25,987 bases of DNA from RGIG8748 sp045545635. Its GTDB lineage: Bacteria > Bacillota > Clostridia > UMGS1810. This document shows, piece after piece, positions 13,535 to 19,491 of this stretch. The stretch covers positions 1 to 25,987 of the forward strand of contig JAZQBI010000118.1 in assembly GCA_045545635.1 (NCBI GenBank). Direction: 5' to 3'. The notes beneath the pieces were generated by a model. The model was not told where the DNA came from, ran no database searches, and worked only from the letters and a program-made list of their open reading frames with translations. The position numbers and the translations under genes were made by a program. Within the stretch, counting starts at the first letter, position 1. Each line of letters begins with the position of its first letter.

Positions 13535-14762
13535 CTGTACTCTCCAATTCATTAAATTTGTATGTTAAGCCGTCACGAACCACGGATACATTTTCAGAAG
13601 AGCCGACCTGCTCAATGTATCGTTTCACGATTACATCGCAGAACTTCTCGTCTAGTTCAATGGTATAGCAAACTCTATCAGTCTGTTCACAAGCCATTAG
13701 TGTGCTTCCGCTTCCACCAAACGGGTCGAGAACAATAGAGTTGCTCATACTTGAATTCAGTATCGGGTATGCGACAAGCGGAATAGGTTTCATAGTAGGG
13801 TGGTCTGCATTTTTCTTGGGTTTATCAAACTCCCATATGGTTGACTCTTTTCTGCCTGTGTACCATTTATGTTTACCTTTCTTTTTCCATCCGAACAGCA
13901 CCGGTTCGTGCTGCCATTGGTAAGGACTTCTGCCAAGCACCAAGGACTGCTTTTTCCAAATACAAGTGCCGGATAAATAGAACCCGGCATCCTTGAATGC
14001 CTTTCTGAAATTTAAGCCTTCGGTATCAGCGTGGAATACATAAATGCTTGAGTCGTCAGCCATAACCTTTTCCATATTTGTAAAGGCTGATAACAAGAAC
14101 TCATAAAATTTTTCATCAGCCATATTATCGTTTTTGATTTTACCGGCAGAGCCTTCGTAGTTGACATTGTACGGAGGGTCGGTAATAACGAGGTTGGCTT
14201 TCTTGGAACACATCAAGGTTTCGTAGGTTTCGGCTTTTGTGCTGTCACCGCAGATGAGTCTGTGTTCGCCAAGTTGCCAGATGTCACCGGCTTTTGTGAT
14301 GTTAGGCTTTTGGAGTTCTTCGTTTATATCAAAGTCGTCATCTTTTACGCCACTTTCAGTATCTGCACGGAACAGAGACTCAATCTCCTGATCATCAAAG
14401 CCTGTTAGAGATACATCAAAGTCGGTGCCTTGAAGGTCAGCAATTAAGAGAGCGAGTTTGTCGGTATCCCAATCACCGGAGATTTTATTGAGTGCTACAT
14501 TGAGAGCCTTTTCCTTTTCTTCGGTAAGCTCAACAACAACACACTCGACTTCAGTAATACCCATATCAATGAGCACTTTTAGTCGCTGATGTCCGCCCAC
14601 AACTCTGCCTGTGTTTTTATTCCAGATGACAGGCTCGACATAACCGAACTCCTGTATGGAGCGTTTTAGCTTTTCGTATTCCTTGTCGCCGGGTTTTAAG
14701 TCTTTACGAGGGTTGTAGTCGGCAGGGAGTAGGTCAGCAGTTTTCTTTTTTTCAATCACCAT
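13527..14762 (-). CDS. ParB-domain / N6-N4 DNA methyltransferase fusion
   Basis: This 411-residue protein combines two parts. Residues about 1 to 110 are a ParB/sulfiredoxin-like domain: LLPADYNPRK, then the GRVVGGHQRLKVL motif (52 to 64). Residues about 155 to 385 are an amino-methyltransferase: catalytic DPPY in LVITDPPYNVNYEG (195 to 198), HPTMKP (321 to 326) and the SAM-binding DPFGGSGST (346 to 354). Because DPPY precedes the SAM motif it belongs to the beta class, methylating adenine N6 or cytosine N4. Such fusions are frequent in phages and often lack a restriction partner. The gene overlaps metK by 11 bases and the C5 methyltransferase by 8. Confidence 0.93.
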   Translation of the reverse strand: MVIEKKKTADLLPADYNPRKDLKPGDKEYEKLKRSIQEFGYVEPVIWNKNTGRVVGGHQRLKVLIDMGITEVECVVVELTEEKEKALNVALNKISGDWDTDKLALLIADLQGTDFDVSLTGFDDQEIESLFRADTESGVKDDDFDINEELQKPNITKAGDIWQLGEHRLICGDSTKAETYETLMCSKKANLVITDPPYNVNYEGSAGKIKNDNMADEKFYEFLLSAFTNMEKVMADDSSIYVFHADTEGLNFRKAFKDAGFYLSGTCIWKKQSLVLGRSPYQWQHEPVLFGWKKKGKHKWYTGRKESTIWEFDKPKKNADHPTMKPIPLVAYPILNSSMSNSIVLDPFGGSGSTLMACEQTDRVCYTIELDEKFCDVIVKRYIEQVGSSENVSVVRDGLTYKFNELESTDG

Positions 14763-15915
14763 AGCTGTATACCGCCTTTCTTAATTCTTCACGCTTGCTG
14801 TAATACTCCCACTTTGCAAGTCGACCAAAGTGACCATAACAGGCGGTGTCGGAATATACAGGTCTGCGGAGTTGTAAGTTTTCAATGATAGCCGCCGGTC
14901 TTAAGTTGTACACATCAAGTACAGCTTTTCGCAGCGTTTCTTCAGGGGCGATACTTGTGCCGAAGGTGTCAATCTCGACTGCCACAGGGTCTGCTTTGCC
15001 GATTGCATATGAAATAGCGACCTGACATTTCTTTGCAAAACCACACTCCACAATGTTGCGAGCAATAGCTCGTGCCATATAAGCACCGGAGCGGTCAACC
15101 TTTGTGGGGTCTTTTCCTGAAAATGCACCGCCACCGTGTGCAGCGTGACCGCCGTAGGTATCAACAATAATCTTTCTGCCTGTAAGACCTGTGTCGGCTG
15201 AAGGTCCGCCTTTTACGAATCTGCCAGAAGGGTTAATTAAAATCTCGGTGTCATCATCAAAGGGGAACTTCTCAAAAACAGGCCACAGCACATTTGCGAT
15301 TATATCTGCACGGAGCTTTTTAAGCTGTACATGTTTCTTGTGCTGAACTGAAACGATGATAGAGCTGATACGCTTTGGCTTGTCGTCCTCGTACTCGATG
15401 GTGACCTGTGCTTTTCCGTCAGGGCCTATACTCTTTATGATTCCATCGTGCATAACCGAGTCGAGCTTTTCACAAATTTTGTGTGCATACATCAAAGGTA
15501 GCGGAATCATCTCTGGACATTCATCGGTGGCGTAGCCATACACCGTACCTTGGTCACCTGCACCGAGGTCGCCGTACCATTTACTTGCATCACACTCACG
15601 GTTTTCAAGAGCGATATTTACACCGTCTCTAATGTCCGGGCTTTGCTTATGTACATACACATAAATTAAATAAGCATAAGGGTTGTACCCAACGCTGCAT
15701 AAAACTCTGCGGACTACATTTCTGATATTTACATATTTTCCGCAGGTGATTTCACCGGCAACAATAATTTTGTGACCGGTAGCCATTACCTCGCAAGCCA
15801 CACGAGATGACTTGTCGAGCATAAGGCACTCATCTAAAATACTGTCTGCGATAATGTCGCAGAGTTTATCGGGGTGTCCTTTGCAGACACTTTCGGCTGT
15901 TTTAAATTTTGTCAT
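14752..15915 (-). CDS. metK: S-adenosylmethionine synthetase (methionine adenosyltransferase)
   Basis: This 387-residue protein is a full-length SAM synthetase, which makes SAM from methionine and ATP. Visible motifs: ESVCKGHPDKLCD (8 to 20) with the catalytic histidine, GAGDQGTVYGYATDE (118 to 132), GKAQVTIEY, and GGGAFSGKDPTKVDRSGAYM (261 to 280) with the active-site lysines. Length and motif set indicate an intact enzyme; the Lys at position 12, where bacterial enzymes usually have Glu, is a small departure. It starts 1 base below terS (AAAGGA at good spacing) and overlaps the ParB-methyltransferase gene. The obvious reading is local SAM supply for the two phage DNA methyltransferases. There is no space for a SAM riboswitch upstream. 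Confidence 0.95.
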   Translation of the reverse strand: MTKFKTAESVCKGHPDKLCDIIADSILDECLMLDKSSRVACEVMATGHKIIVAGEITCGKYVNIRNVVRRVLCSVGYNPYAYLIYVYVHKQSPDIRDGVNIALENRECDASKWYGDLGAGDQGTVYGYATDECPEMIPLPLMYAHKICEKLDSVMHDGIIKSIGPDGKAQVTIEYEDDKPKRISSIIVSVQHKKHVQLKKLRADIIANVLWPVFEKFPFDDDTEILINPSGRFVKGGPSADTGLTGRKIIVDTYGGHAAHGGGAFSGKDPTKVDRSGAYMARAIARNIVECGFAKKCQVAISYAIGKADPVAVEIDTFGTSIAPEETLRKAVLDVYNLRPAAIIENLQLRRPVYSDTACYGHFGRLAKWEYYSKREELRKAVYSYGD

Positions 15916-15916
15916 T

Positions 15917-16456
15917 TTATCGTCCTTTCCGAGCGGATAATAGTCGCTCCATTAAATCGTCCTGTGGGCTTGCTCCATCAAACTCAACAGAACTGTTTTC
16001 TTTAACCACCTGATAGATTGCAAACCAAGTAGCATTGACTTGCTTGAGGTAGTCTTTGCTCATAGAAACATAAGGACTTGCGATAGCATTGCCGGTGGTA
16101 GGGTGCTTTGCAAGGAAACCAAACTCTGATATACATTCCTCGCATTGTATCCATCGGCTTACGCTCATAGCGTACTGTTCGATAAGCTGGGTGTTTACTA
16201 ACTTTTCACAGCCTCTCGCTTTCAGCCACTTGTATGTTTCTATATACACCTCTTCAGCACACAGGTCTTTTCCATTTTTCTGTGTGGCTTTTAGATAATC
16301 TTTAACAGGTGGGATGTCTTCACCCTCAAAATCGGTGGGTGTAGGCAAGACAAATAAGTTGTCGGTTCGACCCTCGCTTATTTTATCTGCGAGAGCTTTC
16401 GGCTTTGGCCCTGTTCCCGGACGGGGACCGCCTCGGTTAGTGCCGTCTTTAGCCAT
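15917..16456 (-). CDS. terS: Terminase small subunit, P27 family
   Basis: This 179-residue protein begins MAKDGTNRGGPRPGTGPKPK, the glycine/proline/basic opening of the P27-like small terminase family. It continues with PPVKDYLKATQKNGKDLCAE, a helical oligomerisation core with YAMSVSRWIQCEECI, and the YVSMSKDYLKQVNATWFAIY block, all expected for the family. It recognises the packaging site and recruits the large subunit. The start follows AAGGAGG. HNH and a non-coding cos candidate lie just upstream. The large subunit is not next to it but 8.6 kb further down, beyond metK, two methyltransferases and the amidoligase cassette. Confidence 0.92.
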   Translation of the reverse strand: MAKDGTNRGGPRPGTGPKPKALADKISEGRTDNLFVLPTPTDFEGEDIPPVKDYLKATQKNGKDLCAEEVYIETYKWLKARGCEKLVNTQLIEQYAMSVSRWIQCEECISEFGFLAKHPTTGNAIASPYVSMSKDYLKQVNATWFAIYQVVKENSSVEFDGASPQDDLMERLLSARKGR

Positions 16457-16489
16457 AAATACACCTCCTTGGGGTTAATACCCCGTTTG

Positions 16490-16565
16490 AATAGGGAATT
16501 TTGTGCGTGATACCCCACGCCCGTTGCTCCAGATAAAAGTTCTAGAGATTTGACTCCCCCCCCCG
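16490..16565 (-). other. Candidate cos (cohesive end) site region
   Basis: The 116 bases between HNH and terS hold no gene. The minus strand reads through GTACC, nine G residues (16564 to 16556), GAGTCAAATCTCTAGAACTT, a CGGGCGTGGGG stretch and TATCACGCACAAAATTCC. The HNH-cos-terS layout is the one described for HNH-dependent cos phages such as HK97, and the G-rich/CACGCACAAAA composition resembles what I recall from related Clostridia phages. The exact cut position cannot be read from sequence alone. Confidence 0.5.
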
Positions 16566-16572
16566 GTACACA

Positions 16573-16926
16573 TCAATGCCATCTGTCGCCGTGCTGTGCA
16601 TGGATTCGAGAGTGGCAGGATTTACACAAAGCAATTAAATTATTTCTATCATGAGTACCGCCTTGGGATAGGGGTACCTTGTGATGTACTTCTTGTGTTG
16701 GTGTCAGCTTACCCTCGGCTTCGCACAGCTCACATAAGGGGTGCTGTTTTACAAAGCTGTCACGGATTCGTTTCCACGCTCGTCCATACCTTCGGCGGAT
16801 TGCCGGGTCTCTGTCGTACTTCTCGTAGCGTTGTGCTTCAGCCTTTTGGTGCTTGTCACAGAACCGCCCTTCAGTAAGCTCCGGGCATCCGGGGTGTGAA
16901 CAGGGGCGTTTAGGTTTCCTTGGCAT
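16573..16926 (-). CDS. HNH endonuclease linked to packaging
   Basis: This 117-residue protein has an N-terminal cysteine/histidine cluster (CSHPGC, then CDKH; residues 9 to 26), a basic helix (RRYGRAWKRIRDSFVKQHPL), and a C-terminal HNH domain: CELC, EVHHKVPLSQGGTHDRNNLI, and CKSCHSRIH. The HNH catalytic set is His/His in EVHH, Asn in RNNL and His in CKSCH. HNH proteins next to terminase genes take part with the terminase in cos cleavage (HK97 gp74 type). The start follows GGAGG by 7 bases, and an RNA hairpin leader precedes it. Confidence 0.92.
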   Translation of the reverse strand: MPRKPKRPCSHPGCPELTEGRFCDKHQKAEAQRYEKYDRDPAIRRRYGRAWKRIRDSFVKQHPLCELCEAEGKLTPTQEVHHKVPLSQGGTHDRNNLIALCKSCHSRIHAQHGDRWH

Positions 16927-16947
16927 TGGCTCACCTCCTTAAGGGCA

Positions 16948-16985
16948 TAATAAAAGCCCTGTAGGGAAGTGCTCCCCACAAGGCT
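16948..16985 (-). terminator. Terminator-like leader hairpin before the HNH gene
   Basis: On the minus strand a 13-pair stem (16985 to 16973 with 16967 to 16955, two G-T wobbles) closes a five-base GCACT loop and is followed by TTTTATTA. This is a strong hairpin with a short T-tract, lying between the regulator gene and the first packaging gene. It may end the early transcript or attenuate the late one. Confidence 0.6.
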
Positions 16986-17009
16986 CTGTGTTTTGTGTTC
17001 GCTTTTGCT

Positions 17010-17054
17010 ATTATAATATTAGCACAGTCAAGCAGGGAATTATAGGGAATTATA
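17010..17054 (-). promoter_or_regulatory. Candidate regulated late promoter with tandem 10-bp repeat
   Basis: Minus strand shows TATAATTCCC twice in tandem (17054 to 17045 and 17044 to 17035), then a TATAAT hexamer at 17015 to 17010. No good -35 box stands 17 bases above that hexamer; the repeat sits there instead, at one-helical-turn spacing, as expected for an activator site. The nearest TTGACT (17031 to 17026) is only 10 bases from the hexamer and cannot serve as its -35. Confidence 0.4.
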
Positions 17055-17478
17055 TGGAACTCTTTTTGGATTCGAGTATTTTTGTTACCTCATCAAGGGC
17101 CTTTTTGTGGAGCTTGATTATCCACTTAACTGTGTAGTGCATATCCACGGCGATTTGCTCCCATGTGTGGAAGCACAAATAACGCTTTTCTAAAAGCACC
17201 TGATATTCGTTGTTATTAACCGCCTTTATAACCTCCACAAGTTCTCGCTTAAGGTCAACAAGGTGGTCAATATCACGGTTAATCTCGTCCTCCAAATCAA
17301 TGATTTTTACAATAGCATCCTCCATCTTCGAAGGGCTACGGCTCGGATTACGGGGCATATCCGATAAAGTGGCGGTGCATTTTGTTGCAAGTTCATTGAG
17401 CTTGGAAACTTGGTCTATTTTTGCATCAATGCGTTGGTCAAGTCTGTATGCCTGACCTAAATATTCGGCTGTAGTCAT
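17050..17478 (-). CDS. DUF1492 / sigma region 4-like late transcription regulator
   Basis: This 142-residue protein has two parts. The N-terminal 90 residues are a long charged helical region (LGQAYRLDQRIDAKIDQVSK, and IIDLEDEINRDIDHLVDLKR). The C-terminal 45 carry a helix-turn-helix resembling sigma70 region 4: EYQVLLEKRYLCFHTWEQIA, VDMHYTVKWIIKLHKKALDE. This is the DUF1492/ArpU-like arrangement of Gram-positive phage late regulators. Its position, last in the early block and directly before HNH and terS, fits a factor that switches on packaging and structural genes. Start and stop overlap neighbours by ATGA on the upstream side. Confidence 0.85.
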   Translation of the reverse strand: MTTAEYLGQAYRLDQRIDAKIDQVSKLNELATKCTATLSDMPRNPSRSPSKMEDAIVKIIDLEDEINRDIDHLVDLKRELVEVIKAVNNNEYQVLLEKRYLCFHTWEQIAVDMHYTVKWIIKLHKKALDEVTKILESKKSSI

Positions 17479-17702
17479 GTTGCGAAAACCTCCTCTTTTA
17501 GTCCGCTTATAATTGTTTCAGGATTGGCGTTTGATAAAATTGCGAAATAATTAGACCTGAAAAATCGCTCTATACTGAGAGCTTTGTTTCGAGTTCCTAT
17601 ATCTCGTGGATATTTTTTGAGTGTTTGTAAGCACTCTCTGTAATCTTTCACCGCTACCAAAATAATGGCATTGGCGAGTTCTTCGTATGGGTCTATATTC
17701 AT
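17475..17702 (-). CDS. Small conserved phage protein of unknown function (75 aa)
   Basis: This protein (MNIDPYEELANAIILVAVKD...) belongs to a family I recognise from Firmicute phages by the pattern ANAIILVAVKDYRECLQTLK, then ALSIERFFRSNYFAILSNAN and a C-terminal LKEE. No function is known. It is all helical by composition and lacks cysteines pairs or membrane segments. Both ends overlap neighbours by four bases (ATGA), with the helicase upstream and the DUF1492 regulator downstream, so it is translationally coupled to both and may assist the late regulator. Confidence 0.82.
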   Translation of the reverse strand: MNIDPYEELANAIILVAVKDYRECLQTLKKYPRDIGTRNKALSIERFFRSNYFAILSNANPETIISGLKEEVFAT

Positions 17703-19051
17703 ATATCCTCCAAGTTTGCTTTTACTGCATCAATAAGTGCAGCTTGTGTTTTATCTTTATTTATCAAGGCTTTCATAATCAGCTCGTCAATAGTGCCTTT
17801 TGCGATTATGTGGTGAATAACAACGGTGCTTGATTTTTGACCTTGTCGGTATAAGCGAGCATTTGTCTGTTGGTAAAGCTCAAGGCTCCAAGTTATGCCG
17901 TACCACACAAGGGTTGAACCGCCGGCTTGTAAATTTAGACCGTGACCTGCAGATGCAGGGTGTATAACCGCTACCGGGATTTTGCTGTCATTCCAATCCT
18001 TGATGTCTTGTGATGTTTTAATTTCTCTGACATCAAACCTTCGCTTAATACTCTCTAAATCGTGCTTGAACCAATATGCCACAAGCACCGGCTTGCCGTT
18101 AGCAGCCTCAATTAAATCTTCAAGAGCATCTAGCTTTTTATCGTGAAGGTGAATAGGCATCTTATCCTCGGTATAGATGCACCCGTTTGCAAGTTGAGAA
18201 AGTTTATTTGACAGCACCGCTGCATTTGAAGCATCAACCTCGTCACCTTTTATTGAAACCACAAGCTCTTTTTTGAGAGTTTCATATATTTTCCACTCTG
18301 TTTCAGAGAGCTTTACCGGGACTTCGTTATAAATACATTCAGGCATATCGAGATAATCTTGTGCTTTCATCGAAAGGGTGATGTCCTCGATTTGCTTATA
18401 TATATTTTCTTGAGCGTTAGGTAGCGGTTTGTATGAGAAGACCACCATTCCGTTTCTCTTGTCCGGTATAAAGTAGTTGTTTCGATAGTGGCTTATATAT
18501 CTGCCCAGTCTTTTGCCAAGGTCAAGGATTCTAAACTGAGCCCATAAGTCCATTAGACCGTTTGGGGAAGGGGTGCCGGTTAAGCCGACTATTCTTTTAA
18601 CCTTTGGTCTTACAAGTTGCAGGCTTTTGAACCTTTTAGCTCTGTGGTTTTTGAAAGATGACAGCTCATCAATGACAACCATGTCAAAGTCAAAAGGTAT
18701 GTCGCTGTTTTCAATCAGCCAGCTCACATTTTCACGGTTGATTATGTACACGCTAGCTTTTTTCTTTAGTGCTGCTTTCCTTTCAGCCTCTGTGCCTACC
18801 GCTACTGAATAAGTTAAACCCTTTAGGTGGTCCCACTTTTCAATCTCTGTCGGCCAAGTGTCTCGTGCTACTCGCAAGGGAGCAATAACAAGCACCTTGC
18901 TGACAAGAAAACTGTTCCTGCACATTTCATTGATTGCCGTCAAGGTTATTACTGTTTTACCAAGACCCATATCAAGGAATACAGCGGACACAGGATTCTT
19001 TATCATAAAGTCGGTGGCGTATGTTTGGTAATTATGTGGGGTGTACTTCAC
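17699..19051 (-). CDS. SNF2-type DEAD/H helicase
   Basis: This 450-residue protein is a superfamily 2 ATPase of the SNF2 group. Motifs: motif I FLDMGLGKTVITL (25 to 37), Ia VLVIAPLRVARDTWPTEI, motif II VVIDELSSFKNH (125 to 136, DEL form), motif III GLTGTPSPNG (156 to 165), and C-terminal motifs V/VI with ASAGHGLNLQAGGSTLVWYG and QQTNARLYRQGQKSSTV. It is expected to translocate on dsDNA and help replication or recombination. The start is GTG 19051, 8 bases after GGAGG, overlapping the VRR-NUC gene by 20 bases. Helicase plus VRR-NUC is a standard pair in these replication modules. Confidence 0.93.
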   Translation of the reverse strand: MKYTPHNYQTYATDFMIKNPVSAVFLDMGLGKTVITLTAINEMCRNSFLVSKVLVIAPLRVARDTWPTEIEKWDHLKGLTYSVAVGTEAERKAALKKKASVYIINRENVSWLIENSDIPFDFDMVVIDELSSFKNHRAKRFKSLQLVRPKVKRIVGLTGTPSPNGLMDLWAQFRILDLGKRLGRYISHYRNNYFIPDKRNGMVVFSYKPLPNAQENIYKQIEDITLSMKAQDYLDMPECIYNEVPVKLSETEWKIYETLKKELVVSIKGDEVDASNAAVLSNKLSQLANGCIYTEDKMPIHLHDKKLDALEDLIEAANGKPVLVAYWFKHDLESIKRRFDVREIKTSQDIKDWNDSKIPVAVIHPASAGHGLNLQAGGSTLVWYGITWSLELYQQTNARLYRQGQKSSTVVIHHIIAKGTIDELIMKALINKDKTQAALIDAVKANLEDI

Positions 19052-19340
19052 TATTCACACCTCCCATCAAAATGTCTGATATTACAGACTGTATGTTTTC
19101 GGTGTTATCCAAGCAGTAAACTAAAAAGCCAAGTGACTCTAACTGCCTTTTTCGTCTTACTTGTAGAGGTCTCATTTTTTTGCCTGTGGCTTTTAATTCC
19201 ACAAAGCCTATGCGACCGTTAGGAAGAAGAACAATGCGGTCAGGCATACCGTCAAAATTGGGACTTACAAACTTTGGGGCAAGACCGCCTTTTTCCTTTA
19301 CTGCTTTAACAAATCGTTTCTCTATTTCTGACTCTTTCAA
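19032..19340 (-). CDS. VRR-NUC domain nuclease
   Basis: This 102-residue protein is a small PD-(D/E)XK nuclease of the VRR-NUC family. Motifs: EKRFVKAVKEKGGLAPKF near the N terminus, the active-site GMPDRIVLLPNGRIGFVELK with Asp, Glu and Lys in place (about 31 to 50), and the PLQVRRKRQLESLGFLVYCL block. Such nucleases act on branched DNA, including Holliday-junction-like structures. The start is TTG 19340, 7 bases after GGAGG. That ribosome binding site (19347 to 19353) can pair with one arm of the long inverted repeat just upstream, which may control its translation. Confidence 0.92.
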   Translation of the reverse strand: MKESEIEKRFVKAVKEKGGLAPKFVSPNFDGMPDRIVLLPNGRIGFVELKATGKKMRPLQVRRKRQLESLGFLVYCLDNTENIQSVISDILMGGVNSEVHPT

Positions 19341-19367
19341 AGGCTTACCTCCATCAAATTTTTATTG

Positions 19368-19476
19368 AAGTGGAGGTCGGTGACTCTCGATTCCGTAACT
19401 TTTCTATATATAATTTTTTTCTATTATTTTTTTGCTATAGAAAACTTTTATATATGACTGTCACCGACCTCCACTT
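19368..19476. repeat. Perfect 17-bp inverted repeat framing an AT-rich spacer
   Basis: AAGTGGAGGTCGGTGAC at 19368 to 19384 is repeated exactly in inverted orientation at 19460 to 19476. The 75-base spacer is very AT-rich, with A and T runs, a TTTTCTAT/ATAGAAAA inverted pair and two AACTTTT-TATATAT-like direct copies. It lies between the primase-helicase and VRR-NUC genes and carries no ORF. A replication origin or RNA switch are the leading readings. Confidence 0.85.
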
Positions 19477-19491
19477 TTTAGAAAAATAGGG

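Noticed and set aside
11669..14762. Complete restriction-modification system
   Set aside because: Two methyltransferases are present but no restriction endonuclease; the HNH protein sits by terS and cos and is better explained by packaging.
14752..15990. SAM riboswitch ahead of metK
   Set aside because: metK starts 1 base after the terS stop, so no leader exists to hold a riboswitch; the upstream sequence is terS coding sequence.
17010..17031. TTGACT and TATAAT as a sigma70 promoter
   Set aside because: The spacing is 10 bases, far from the 16 to 18 required; kept only as part of a possible activator-dependent promoter.
19368..19476. Inverted repeat as an insertion sequence or transposon remnant
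   Set aside because: The 75-base core has no transposase fragment and no flanking target duplication is visible; the arms contain ribosome-binding-like sequence matched to the next gene.
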